The translations under genes and the position numbers were made by a program. The notes beneath the pieces were generated by a model that was not told where the DNA came from, made no database searches, and saw only the letters and a program-made list of their open reading frames with translations. DNA of 64,000 nucleotides from positions 1 through 64,000 of the forward strand of contig JBGSKV010000064.1 in assembly GCA_041740975.1 (NCBI GenBank). The letters run 5' to 3'. Positions 31,805 through 40,503 of the stretch are shown here, piece after piece. The DNA comes from JBGSKV01 sp041740975. Lineage in GTDB: Bacteria; Bdellovibrionota_B; Oligoflexia; Oligoflexales; JALZUQ01. Positions within the stretch are counted from its first letter, which is position 1. Every line of letters begins with the position of its first letter.

Positions 31805-31820
31805 TGTAACAGATGTTACA
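31805..31820. promoter_or_regulatory. TetR operator 1
   Basis: TGTAACAGATGTTACA: 7-bp perfect arms, 20 bases before the tetR start. Spaced 32 bases (three helical turns) from operator 2, so dimers would bind on one face of the DNA. Confidence 0.75.
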
Positions 31821-31836
31821 AGAAGAATGAGCTTTA

Positions 31837-31852
31837 TGTAACAAGTGTTACA
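31837..31852. promoter_or_regulatory. TetR operator 2
   Basis: TGTAACAAGTGTTACA, same arms as operator 1 with a different centre. Confidence 0.75.
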
Positions 31853-31904
31853 AAAGAAGTCAAGGCGCGGCAGATGTTTATATTAACTAGCTGATTAAAT
31901 TGAG

Positions 31905-32411
31905 TTATTTAGATGGCGGAAATGTGCCGGATCCAGGGGCGTTCACCTCTATCATATCTTCTCTTCTATCTTCTGACGAGTTTGATTTCAAAGTATTGGT
32001 CGATCCGCAGTCCATTTGACCCGAAAGATCTTGAGTATGCAAGAAGCCGTCAGCTTGCCATTTGGCGTACATTTCCTGGCTCACCGCATCGAGGGGATGA
32101 ACCTTTGGCATATCTTCTTCGCGAACTTTTTTGACAATAAGCTTCGCCAGTTTAAAGTCGGATTTTTTCATGTCTTCCCACGAGGTCAGATCAGGACGAT
32201 GTTGACCTGCCGCATGGCAAGACATGCAATGTTGATCCATGGATGGCTTGATGTTTTGCATGTATGTCACTTTCAACTTTGCTTGTTCGACGCGATAGTC
32301 AACCTTGGTTGCGAGGGCTTGCTTGTTGCAATAATTTGTTAGAGCCGAATTCTCGGAAATATCACAACCCACAAAAACTAAACTCAGTATCATTGTGCAA
32401 ATGATTTTCAT
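31905..32411 (-). CDS. Mono-haem c-type cytochrome lipoprotein
   Basis: 168 residues; lipobox VFVGC (Cys16). One haem c motif CMSCH at 62-66, after MQNIKPSMDQH, and a downstream Met (EDMPKVHP) that could be the distal ligand. This is the 'planctomycete-type' cytochrome layout often seen as a lipid-anchored electron carrier. It begins one base after the stop codon of the larger di-haem lipoprotein (TAATATG), so the two are coupled and probably form one redox complex on a periplasmic membrane face. Confidence 0.8.
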   Translation of the reverse strand: MKIICTMILSLVFVGCDISENSALTNYCNKQALATKVDYRVEQAKLKVTYMQNIKPSMDQHCMSCHAAGQHRPDLTSWEDMKKSDFKLAKLIVKKVREEDMPKVHPLDAVSQEMYAKWQADGFLHTQDLSGQMDCGSTNTLKSNSSEDRREDMIEVNAPGSGTFPPSK

Positions 32412-32412
32412 A

Positions 32413-34215
32413 TTATTTCCGCTCGTCTTTAGGAAGACTGTTGGGATTCACGATGGGCTCTACATCAATTCCAATGAGTCTTGCCTTCACTTGGTCCAAT
32501 ATACCTTGAAATTTGCTGGACACCGTAGCGCGATCAAAGTTGCTCTGGACCTTCGAAGGCGAGGTCCCGTAAAAAATAGCATTTTGCTTCTTAAAATCAA
32601 TAGGCTCCAGGCCCAGTTCCGCAAAGATTTGGGCGGCACTCAAGCGCTGACTCTCATAATCATCACTAACGGTAACGACTGGCTGCTGGACATCAATGCC
32701 TACTTCAATTTCGCGCAAGGCTTTGCGAAAGTTTACTGAGTCACCGTTGATTTTTTCATTTAATTTGTCTGGCAATACATAAATACTCAGAAGCTTCTGT
32801 TTAAGGGATTCAGGGAGGGCTTTCGTGAACCGAATTCTGACTTCGTCTTTACGAAAGATCAAACCCTCGTGACATCGCATGCAAGAAAGCCCGACGCGTA
32901 CGGCAGGAAGTCCACCGGCAGCCGGCGCACTTTGCAAAGCCTGGTCGCCTTGCAATATATAGTAACCAAGCATGCCGTTCGGCAAGTTGAAGATGAACTC
33001 ACTGCCCTGAGGTGTAAAGCTATGGTCTTTTTCCGCGGCAGCGAGGGCCACCGCATCAGGATCGACTGGCTCGATGGGTTCAACGGGCGCATTGGGATCT
33101 TTCGCATCCGTGGAGGCAGGATCTTCTTTTGCGGTTCTGGCCTCAATGGGGCCAAATGGAAACTCGAGAATATTATTGGTGCCTGTGGACGTCGCGAACT
33201 CAAAGCTTCGCCAAACATATCCATTTTTACGATCATGCCTTTCGATGGTTCGATTGTGGGTGGCGACACCCGACTTTGCGAAGCCCGCACGGATATAGTT
33301 CTGACCTTCGTACTGTTTAGCGAAGTCCAAATCGATGTATTTCTCAAACTCGTCAAAAGTTTGCGGGATTTCTAAGAATCTGTAGTAACTTGCTTCGGCC
33401 ACGGCATGGTGAAGAAACCAATCACCACGAATGACGGATAGGCGGGCTTCAGTTTTGCTGTTTATTTTGCCGAGCGAGCTCGTTTTGTCATGGCCGTTAA
33501 AATAGGGTGCGTATGGATAGTCTCTGGTGAGCTGTTCCCAGTGTTTTTTCTTCCAGTTATAATCATCCATATCCAATCGAACGATTAATTTTTCTGGGCC
33601 AAAGTAAAAAGGCAAGGCCAGTTTTTCTGAAGTCGAAATACTATTGACAGCCGTGCTCACTGCTTGCTGTACGGCTTTAATGACGTCTGTTTTGATCGGA
33701 TAGTTTAGATAGTGGGTGAAGTAAAGATAGCGAACACTCGATTTCTTTTCATTTGAAAGTTTTTCAAAGTCACTTTCTATGGCGGCCAGCAATTGAATAG
33801 GCGAAAATCGTCCGAGGTCACTCTGAAAGTATCCGCCAGCGCCATCCCGAATCCACTTTATGATTTTGCTTTTTTCGGCTTCGCTAAGCCAGTCTTTGCG
33901 CTTCTGAGATATCCGCTGTTTGAGAGGGGTTTTTTCGTCTTGTCCGTGAGTATCTAGCCATTTGGTGAGAGGAGACTCTTTGACTTTGCCAGGAATCACG
34001 TATCCGCTGAAAACAAGATCATCATTGGTGCGTGGAACGGTAAATGCGTCTCCCTCGCCGGCGGCGCTGTTATGACATCCAGCGCAACGTTGTTGAATGA
34101 TGCCTTGAATTTCTTGAGCGCCTGCATTTTGCGAGCTAGTTTCGACTTCAATGTCACATGCTGAGGACATGAAGATAACGACAAATAACCCAACCATGTG
34201 AAGGCGCTGCAACAT
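32413..34215 (-). CDS. Di-haem c-type cytochrome lipoprotein
   Basis: 600 residues; lipobox MSSAC (Cys20). Haem motifs CAGCH (44-48) and CMRCH (445-449). Between them lies a large domain without recognised motif and an acidic/proline linker (DPNAPVEPIEPVDPD, about residues 375-390). The first haem domain resembles the N-terminal cytochrome of large periplasmic redox proteins of Bdellovibrio- and Planctomycete-type bacteria. Substrate unknown. Middle gene of a three-gene minus-strand run (34243 lipoprotein, this, mono-haem cytochrome). Confidence 0.75.
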   Translation of the reverse strand: MLQRLHMVGLFVVIFMSSACDIEVETSSQNAGAQEIQGIIQQRCAGCHNSAAGEGDAFTVPRTNDDLVFSGYVIPGKVKESPLTKWLDTHGQDEKTPLKQRISQKRKDWLSEAEKSKIIKWIRDGAGGYFQSDLGRFSPIQLLAAIESDFEKLSNEKKSSVRYLYFTHYLNYPIKTDVIKAVQQAVSTAVNSISTSEKLALPFYFGPEKLIVRLDMDDYNWKKKHWEQLTRDYPYAPYFNGHDKTSSLGKINSKTEARLSVIRGDWFLHHAVAEASYYRFLEIPQTFDEFEKYIDLDFAKQYEGQNYIRAGFAKSGVATHNRTIERHDRKNGYVWRSFEFATSTGTNNILEFPFGPIEARTAKEDPASTDAKDPNAPVEPIEPVDPDAVALAAAEKDHSFTPQGSEFIFNLPNGMLGYYILQGDQALQSAPAAGGLPAVRVGLSCMRCHEGLIFRKDEVRIRFTKALPESLKQKLLSIYVLPDKLNEKINGDSVNFRKALREIEVGIDVQQPVVTVSDDYESQRLSAAQIFAELGLEPIDFKKQNAIFYGTSPSKVQSNFDRATVSSKFQGILDQVKARLIGIDVEPIVNPNSLPKDERK

Positions 34216-34242
34216 TCATTGAACCCAGGTGTATAAGGTATT

Positions 34243-34743
34243 CTACTTGTTAGCTAAGCGAATGCAAAGAAATCCTGCAACACTAGCATTAGCCCGAGTT
34301 GCCAATGCAAGGCATGCGTTGTGGTCCGCAACATTCAAAGTTGCCGCGATGCTTGCTTGGAGGACATCAAAAGAAGCTTTGTTTTTATCATAAGCCGATA
34401 ATTTATTGAGATTTAAGCCAGTGCGGTAAGGTAAGCATTCTAGGTCGACCTTCTTGTCGTCATAGCAAAGCACGTATTGCAATTCTTTTGCAACTTTTCC
34501 GCAATCAGCTAGTTCCTGAGCTTTGGCGCCCCAACCAGCGGTAACGGCTTTCTTTGAACAATTTAAAAGATCGGGAGTTGCTTGAGCAGATGCACCGATG
34601 TCGATGGTACCAGGAGCGATAGGATTGCCTGTTCTTGGGTCTATTTTAACTTCTGATGAAGATGAGAAGCTAGAATCTTCTTTTTCACTGCAGGCGATTG
34701 TAAATGTAAATACACTGATCACGATAAAAAGCTGGCGTATCAT
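34243..34743 (-). CDS. Cys-rich lipoprotein of unknown function
   Basis: 166 residues from ATG 34743, preceded by GGAGCCCCT; the frame extends upstream to 34830 but without signal. Lipobox FTIAC (Cys18), followed by SSFSSSS as in the lipoprotein at 27781. The mature part has six further Cys (LLNCSKKA, LADCGK, VLCYDD, LECLP, NACLA, FLCIR) and a helical C-terminus; disulphide-stabilised. First gene of the cytochrome run (27 bases before the next). Function unknown. Confidence 0.7.
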   Translation of the reverse strand: MIRQLFIVISVFTFTIACSEKEDSSFSSSSEVKIDPRTGNPIAPGTIDIGASAQATPDLLNCSKKAVTAGWGAKAQELADCGKVAKELQYVLCYDDKKVDLECLPYRTGLNLNKLSAYDKNKASFDVLQASIAATLNVADHNACLALATRANASVAGFLCIRLANK

Positions 34744-34892
34744 AGGGGCTCCTCGATTTGATTTGTAATCCACTAATTCAAGATCGAGTCTGCAACGAGC
34801 CTGCAAGACTAATCGGACTGAGTGAAACAATTCTTGATCAATTTATAAAAATCTCATAATATTAGGGCATTATAATCATATAAGCGCAAACT

Positions 34893-35588
34893 GTGAAAAT
34901 GACTTTTTTACAAATATCGATTCTACTGAGTTTATTTCCATTCTCTAGTTTTGCCTTCGGACAGAACTCCCTGATCTATCGCGCGAAGTCTTCCAAGGTG
35001 AACGAGATAACCGTCAGTGGCGGATTTGTATTCAAAAAATCTGAACTCAAAGTCGGAAAAACAGCAGCGCAAACAGTGCGATCTACTCTCGACGTCGAAC
35101 GGCATATGATCGGGGCTGGATTCGCAATGGGAGTCGGTAAACGAATCGATGCGTACGGATTTGGGGCCTATCATTTGAAGTCCGAGCTTGAAGGTATCGC
35201 CAGTGAGGACTCTGGTTTTGTCTTAGGCGCTGGCCTTAAGCTTTTGGCCGTTAGGTTTTCAGAGGCTGGGATCTACTCGTACCTGGATTTAAACTACACG
35301 AATGAAACTTATGACTCTGACCTCAAAGCAACATATGTTGAGGCACACGTCGGGGCTATGGCTAGGCTGCGAGTGCTAGGCCAAGTGAATTTTATGGCAG
35401 GACTCGAATTTATTCCGTTCTTTTCGGGGAAGGGTAATTTTGGCGGCGTCGAAGAAAAACTTGAGAACCGCCGAAGCATGTCTGTCATTTTTGGAGTCGT
35501 CATCCCTTTTATTTATGTGCGATCGGAAGCAACCTTCCTTGGCGGCAATTCGTTCACCGCTGTCGCCGACTACAAAGTCTCAGAATAA
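34893..35588 (+). CDS. Outer-membrane beta-barrel-like protein
   Basis: 231 residues starting at GTG 34893 (or ATG 34899); signal peptide ends SSFAFG. The mature sequence alternates short amphipathic strands with Gly/Asn turns (GAGFAMGVGKRIDAYGFGAY, FVLGAGLKLLAVRF, SYLDLNYTNETY, AHVGAMARLRV) and looks like an 8-12-stranded porin-like barrel of the OmpA/OMP_b-brl type. It stands alone, ending at a bidirectional terminator. Divergent from the lipoprotein at 34243. Confidence 0.7.
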   Translation: MKMTFLQISILLSLFPFSSFAFGQNSLIYRAKSSKVNEITVSGGFVFKKSELKVGKTAAQTVRSTLDVERHMIGAGFAMGVGKRIDAYGFGAYHLKSELEGIASEDSGFVLGAGLKLLAVRFSEAGIYSYLDLNYTNETYDSDLKATYVEAHVGAMARLRVLGQVNFMAGLEFIPFFSGKGNFGGVEEKLENRRSMSVIFGVVIPFIYVRSEATFLGGNSFTAVADYKVSE

Positions 35589-35607
35589 CTAGCCTGGAAC
35601 CAAAAAA

Positions 35608-35634
35608 AAACCCCAGGTCGAAACCCGGGGTTTC
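35608..35634. terminator. Bidirectional terminator
   Basis: AAACCCC-AGG / CC-CGGGGTTT hairpin with a preceding A-run and T-rich other side, between the convergent barrel protein and rpoD. Confidence 0.8.
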
Positions 35635-35644
35635 ACAAAAATTG

Positions 35645-35668
35645 TGAATCAATGAATCAATGAATCAA
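35645..35668. repeat. Three tandem TGAATCAA octamers over the rpoD stop
   Basis: Perfect 8-bp direct repeats; the last includes the rpoD stop codon on the minus strand. Probably slippage; no function evident. Confidence 0.6.
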
Positions 35669-37884
35669 TGCTCGATGAAAGCGCGCAATTTCTTACTGCG
35701 CGAAGGATGGCGCAACTTGCGAAGGGCTTTGGCTTCAATCTGGCGAATACGCTCACGCGTTACGTCGAAGTTTTGGCCGACTTCTTCCAGGGTATGATCG
35801 CTCTTTTCGCCGATTCCAAAACGCATGCGAAGAACCTTTTCTTCACGTGGCGTCAGAGTCGCCAAGGCTTTAGCTGTTTGATCGCCAAGGTTCATGCCCA
35901 AGACGTTTTCGGCTGGTGTCATCGTGGTTTTGTCTTCGAGGAAATCACCTATACTATTATCTTCTTCTTCACCGATTGGCGTTTCCAAAGAAATAGGCTC
36001 GATGGCAATTTTGAGAACCTTACGAACTTTATCGATCGGCATTTCCATGCGGTAAGCAATCTCTTCCGGAGTTGGTTCGCGACCTAACTCTTGAACCAGG
36101 AGACGGCTAGTACGGATGAGCTTGTTGATTGTTTCGATCATATGCACAGGAATCCGGATTGTACGGGCCTGGTCCGCGATGGCACGCGTGATGGCCTGAC
36201 GAATCCACCAAGTTGCATAAGTTGAGAACTTATAGCCACGACGGTATTCAAACTTCTCAACGGCCTTCATCAAGCCGATGTTACATTCCTGAATAAGGTC
36301 GAGTAACTGTAAACCACGGTTTGTGTATTTCTTGGCAATCGAGACAACGAGGCGAAGGTTGGCTTCCACGAGTTCTCGTTTCGCGTACTCGGCACGTTGT
36401 TGCATCGCGATGAGTTCGTTATAGGTCGGACGAATTTCGTCTTCCGCCAATTTACTTTCATCCACGCAATGTTTTACTGTTTCCAAAGCGGCCTGGCAGT
36501 TACGCACAATCCGTTGCCACTCGCGGTCCGTTGCCGAACCTGCCGGTGTATTGGGATCAGTTTTGATTCTTTCCAGAAGCTCTTCTGGCGTAATGCCGAC
36601 GCGACGAGAGTAGCTCTTCAAGTCTTGATGAGCTTCCAGTACGCCGTTGGCAAATTCCGCGAATCTTGCGATCGCTTTTGCGAGAAGTTTACGGTTAATA
36701 TTAAGATCAGTCAGCGCTTGGAACATTTCCATGCGTTTAGCGTCAACTTTTTCTTTGCTTTTCTTTGAGGCGTTCTTTTTGCGAGCTGTCTTACGGGCCT
36801 TTTCGAAGTCCGCGTAAATTTTCATGAACTCCTGCGTCGTCGCAAGAATACGCTCAGCATGGGCTTCTTCGTTCATTGACGATTCGTCATCATCGAAGCC
36901 TTTGATAAAACTTTTCACGCGAATTTCACCAGCCACGAATTTCTTCGCAGCATCGATAATCGTCTCTAGACCAATTTCAAGATGCAGTAAGCGGCGAAGG
37001 ATCGAGTTCTCTTCGTTTTCGATCTTCATCGCAATCGCAACTTCACCTTCACGGGAAAGAAGCGCTACACCACCCATTTTGCGCAAATAAATTCGCACGG
37101 GGTCATTTGATTTTGAAAAGCCTACATCGGCTGCTGAAGCTGAGATTTTCGGTTCGTGGACATCGTCACTGCTTGCAGCGACAGGTGTCGCATCGTCATC
37201 TTCAAAGTCTGCGACTTCCGGGATCACTTCCAAATCAATGGGTTCATCATCGTCAAGAGACATCGGAGCAGCTTCACCGTCGACATCGACAGAGCCGACT
37301 TCGACTTCATCAGAATCATCAGAGCCTGTGCTTTCCGGAAAAATAGGCAATGGAACAACTTGACCGCCGTCCATAACATTGATTTTGCATTCGGAAAGAG
37401 CCACGATCATTTCATCGATAATTTCAGGACGAGCCATCGACTTCGGTAAAGATTCGTTAAGGTCTGTGAAGGTAACAGCCGCACTGTTTTCTTCAGCAAG
37501 ACGCTCTAACTTCTTAAACACTTTCATAAAGTGTGGAGATCGTTTGATTGGATTGCGAACTCGCTGGGCAATAGCCGCAGCCGTCTTGCTAAGGCCGGCC
37601 TTACCAGGCTTGGTCGGAGCGACTTTAGTTTTCTTGGTGGCTTTGGCATCGGCCTCTTTGGTTTTCTTACCAACTTTTTTGGCAACGGCGTTCTTAGATC
37701 CTGTTGCTTCGCTTGTTGCGCGAGTTTTCGTAGAAGGTTGCGACGCCTTCGATGCGGGTGCAGATTTTTTCTTAAGAGTAGCGGCAAGCTTAGTGCGACT
37801 TGTCGATCGCGCTGCCGACTTGGTCTTCGTCGTGACCGTTTTCTTTAGCTTAGCTTTGGTGGATTTCTTTTTTGTTTTCGCCAT
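35665..37884 (-). CDS. rpoD: RNA polymerase primary sigma factor RpoD with basic N-terminal extension
   Basis: 739 residues from ATG 37884. Residues 1-116 are a Lys/Ala/Thr/Ser-rich, histone H1-like extension (repeats such as KTKKK, SKASQPSTK, KKTKVAPTK) not found in standard sigma-70. Then region 1.1, the acidic linker, region 1.2 with DPVRIYLRKMG, the conserved 2.x core (EANLRLVVSIAKKY, RGLQLLDLIQECNIGLMKAV, RRGYKFSTYATWWIRQAI, the -10 recognition helix), region 3 and region 4 with TLEEVGQNFDVTRERIRQIE. It directs core polymerase to housekeeping promoters. It follows dnaG on the same strand (171 bases), recalling the macromolecular synthesis operon, but rpsU is absent. Confidence 0.97.
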   Translation of the reverse strand: MAKTKKKSTKAKLKKTVTTKTKSAARSTSRTKLAATLKKKSAPASKASQPSTKTRATSEATGSKNAVAKKVGKKTKEADAKATKKTKVAPTKPGKAGLSKTAAAIAQRVRNPIKRSPHFMKVFKKLERLAEENSAAVTFTDLNESLPKSMARPEIIDEMIVALSECKINVMDGGQVVPLPIFPESTGSDDSDEVEVGSVDVDGEAAPMSLDDDEPIDLEVIPEVADFEDDDATPVAASSDDVHEPKISASAADVGFSKSNDPVRIYLRKMGGVALLSREGEVAIAMKIENEENSILRRLLHLEIGLETIIDAAKKFVAGEIRVKSFIKGFDDDESSMNEEAHAERILATTQEFMKIYADFEKARKTARKKNASKKSKEKVDAKRMEMFQALTDLNINRKLLAKAIARFAEFANGVLEAHQDLKSYSRRVGITPEELLERIKTDPNTPAGSATDREWQRIVRNCQAALETVKHCVDESKLAEDEIRPTYNELIAMQQRAEYAKRELVEANLRLVVSIAKKYTNRGLQLLDLIQECNIGLMKAVEKFEYRRGYKFSTYATWWIRQAITRAIADQARTIRIPVHMIETINKLIRTSRLLVQELGREPTPEEIAYRMEMPIDKVRKVLKIAIEPISLETPIGEEEDNSIGDFLEDKTTMTPAENVLGMNLGDQTAKALATLTPREEKVLRMRFGIGEKSDHTLEEVGQNFDVTRERIRQIEAKALRKLRHPSRSKKLRAFIEH

Positions 37885-38055
37885 AAGCTTTTCCATACTC
37901 CAAAAGTTGAGATATGAGAGGATCGTATAACCGCGAGGTCGGACGCTAAATCATTCAATAAATCGATCAGTTTTAGAAATACTACTATATAACTTCTTAA
38001 TATACTCTAAACTATATAGAAAAGTCAAACAAAAACCCCATATTTTTTATAAATT

Positions 38056-39903
38056 TCAAGGGTTTGCCGGCCGGTCAGGCAACTTGCGAAATGCATTCAG
38101 ACTATCATTTAGCTGATCTATCTTCTTAAGAATACTCATGATTTCGGATTGTTCATCGGGGGACTGCTTTGCCAACATGGTGATCTGCTGTTTGTAATGG
38201 AGGATCTCACCCTTTATCTTCTTCATAGTCTGGTCAGTAGCCAGGGACTCGATTAGCTGCAAGCGATTGGCGGAGGAGGTGGTGGTGAAGGCACCGGTCT
38301 GATCTTTGAAGGTATCAATGAGTTCGAAAATTTCGGCGACGCCGCCATTCATCCAGGGGGGATTCTCAAAGATGGATGGCGATGTGTTTTTTTCCAAACA
38401 GTGCATGAGGTCGTTGGCAAAGCGCATCCAAAATGGGTCGAGAACAAAGCGATCCGTCAAAAGACTTCTCATCCGTTCGACGGGGAGTTCACCCGGCTGC
38501 GAAAAGTACAAATGCCCCAAAATTTCGAATTGCGTTCGTGAAGGTGGCGTCACCCGCATTTCACTTTGGGCCGCAACACTTTCCGGATCGACAATAGCTT
38601 TCGGAGTCGGTTTGTGAGGACTGCGAAGTTGGGCTTCGAGCTCGGCTCGACTGACGCCCGTCTGCTCCGAAACTTTATGCAAAAGAAATCCACGTTTAAT
38701 AGGATCTTCGACTTGAGCCAGCCAAGGGATGAACTTTTTGTTGATCGTCTCGGGAAGACTCATCGAGCCACTTTGCTTGATTTCGTGACGAATCGTAAAT
38801 TCTAGTAAATCCTGGGCGTTTTCGAGCTGCTTTTCAAAGGCCTCAGGACCTTGATTACGAAGAAAAGAATCCGGATCTTCGTTATTCGGTAGGTGAACAA
38901 TCTTAGCGTTCAAGTTCGCAACTTGAAGAATCAAATCCACTGTGCGCAGTGAGGCCGCTTGCCCCGCCGCATCCCCGTCAAATACCAAAAAAACATTCTG
39001 CGTTGAGTTTGATATCTGGTGCAAATGCGAGAGTGATAAACTCGTGCCGAGCACCGCTGCCGACTCGTTAAAGCCATGCTGCCAAAGCTGGAGTGCATCC
39101 ATGTAGCCTTCCACGATGATGGCGCGATTTTTTTGCTTTATAATTTTTCGGGCATGGTCGTAACCAAAGAGTACTGATTTTTTGTCGTAAAGAACATGGT
39201 TCTGGCTATTCACGTACTTTACTGGGTCATCTTTAGAAAGAGTTCGACCACCCATACCCACAATGCGCCCAAACTGATCGCGAATTGGAATCATCAAGCG
39301 ATTTCGGAAAAAGTCATAAGGATCACTGCGATCACTGCGTTGAGACGCGCGAAGCAAATGAACCTTGATGGCATTCTCTGGGTGTACCCCAGCTTTTTTG
39401 ATGTAGTCGTGAAGTTGCGAGTAACTGTCGAGACTAAGGCCAAAACCAAAAGCTTTGATGTTGTCCTCGGAAAAGCCACGATCTTTCAAATACTGCAGGG
39501 CGCTTTGCCCAGATGGGGACCAAAGGTTTTTGACGAACATTTCTTGTGCGAGTTGAAAGCAGCGGTAGAGAGGATCCAAAGTGTTGCGATCATCGAGACG
39601 TTTCTGCGAGTTCTCTAACTCTGGAAGGGCGATAGAGTACTTTTCTGACAGGTACTTCAAAGTGGGAACAAAGCCCAATCCCTGAGTTTGCTTGACATAC
39701 TCGATGCAGTCGCCTTTAGCGTGGCATCCATAGCAGTAGTAATTATTGTCATAAACATAAAAGCTAGGGGATTTCTCGTTATGAAAGGGACAAAGTCCCA
39801 GGAGCTTGCCTGAACGTGACTTAAGCTCGACGTTTTCGCGGATAAGACTAGCTAACGGGACTTGGTCCTTAAGTCGTTTGATTGCTAGGTCAATGCCGCT
39901 CAC
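38056..39903 (-). CDS. dnaG: DNA primase DnaG
   Basis: 615 residues. I prefer the GTG at 39903 because AGGATATCTT precedes it and the protein then begins SGIDLAIKRLKDQVPLASLI like other primases; the frame is open far upstream, over the start of yajQ on the other strand. Zinc-binding domain CPFHNEKSPSF ... CYGC; TOPRIM domain with IIVEGYMDAL and VFDGDAAG; RNA-polymerase core with GRIVGMGGRTL; C-terminal helicase-binding region. It makes RNA primers at the replication fork. Probably cotranscribed with rpoD. Confidence 0.95.
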   Translation of the reverse strand: MSGIDLAIKRLKDQVPLASLIRENVELKSRSGKLLGLCPFHNEKSPSFYVYDNNYYCYGCHAKGDCIEYVKQTQGLGFVPTLKYLSEKYSIALPELENSQKRLDDRNTLDPLYRCFQLAQEMFVKNLWSPSGQSALQYLKDRGFSEDNIKAFGFGLSLDSYSQLHDYIKKAGVHPENAIKVHLLRASQRSDRSDPYDFFRNRLMIPIRDQFGRIVGMGGRTLSKDDPVKYVNSQNHVLYDKKSVLFGYDHARKIIKQKNRAIIVEGYMDALQLWQHGFNESAAVLGTSLSLSHLHQISNSTQNVFLVFDGDAAGQAASLRTVDLILQVANLNAKIVHLPNNEDPDSFLRNQGPEAFEKQLENAQDLLEFTIRHEIKQSGSMSLPETINKKFIPWLAQVEDPIKRGFLLHKVSEQTGVSRAELEAQLRSPHKPTPKAIVDPESVAAQSEMRVTPPSRTQFEILGHLYFSQPGELPVERMRSLLTDRFVLDPFWMRFANDLMHCLEKNTSPSIFENPPWMNGGVAEIFELIDTFKDQTGAFTTTSSANRLQLIESLATDQTMKKIKGEILHYKQQITMLAKQSPDEQSEIMSILKKIDQLNDSLNAFRKLPDRPANP

Positions 39904-39988
39904 AAGATATCCTGTTTTCATATGTGGCTTGGCAGGTTGGCGATAAATTGCTAAAAAAGACGCGCCTATCAAAAGGGAGTCTCTAACC

Positions 39989-40480
39989 ATGCCGTCGTTT
40001 GATGTTATCTCAGAGGTAGACTTACAAGAAGTCGATAATGCTGTAAACCAGACATCCAAAGAGATCAGCCAACGCTTTGATTTTAAAGGATCGAAGTCGA
40101 CTGTCGAGTGGGATAAAAACACTAAAAAAATCAAGATAGTGGCAGACGATGACTTTAAACTACGCTCCATCACACAGGTCTTGGAAGGCAAATTCGCGAA
40201 ACGAAACATCGATTTGCAGTGCTTAAAATATGGCAAAACGGAAACGGGTAGTATGGGCATTCTCCGACAAGAAATTGAACTGAAGTCGGGAATGGATAAA
40301 GAGGAAACGAAAAAAGTGACGAAGTTCATTAAAGAACTGAAATTAAAAGTCAGCACAGAAATTCAAGACGACAAAGTGCGTGTCACCGCCAAAAAAATCG
40401 ATGACCTGCAAGACGTCCAGCAAAAGTTACGGAACGGCGACTTGAAAATGCCACTTCAGTTTACGAATCAAAGATCTTAA
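39989..40480 (+). CDS. yajQ: YajQ family nucleotide-binding protein
   Basis: 163 residues, normal family length, starting MPSFDVISEVD with AAGGGAG upstream. Characteristic motifs FDFKGSK, KSTVEW and AKRNIDLQC are all present. YajQ proteins bind cyclic di-GMP or other nucleotides, and in Xanthomonas the homologue acts with a transcription factor; the role here is not known. The gene is 23 bases before ychF and probably cotranscribed with it; its start is 85 bases from that of the divergent dnaG. Confidence 0.95.
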   Translation: MPSFDVISEVDLQEVDNAVNQTSKEISQRFDFKGSKSTVEWDKNTKKIKIVADDDFKLRSITQVLEGKFAKRNIDLQCLKYGKTETGSMGILRQEIELKSGMDKEETKKVTKFIKELKLKVSTEIQDDKVRVTAKKIDDLQDVQQKLRNGDLKMPLQFTNQRS

Positions 40481-40503
40481 CGATATTTTAAAAGGCGAAG
40501 CAG

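Noticed and set aside
37107..37930. Several plus-strand frames antisense to the start of rpoD
   Set aside because: They are shadows of the Lys/Ala-rich rpoD extension; no binding sites or domains.
39904..40356. N-terminal extension of the dnaG frame
   Set aside because: It is antisense to yajQ and does not resemble primase; the GTG at 39903 has a good ribosome binding site and the expected primase N-terminus.
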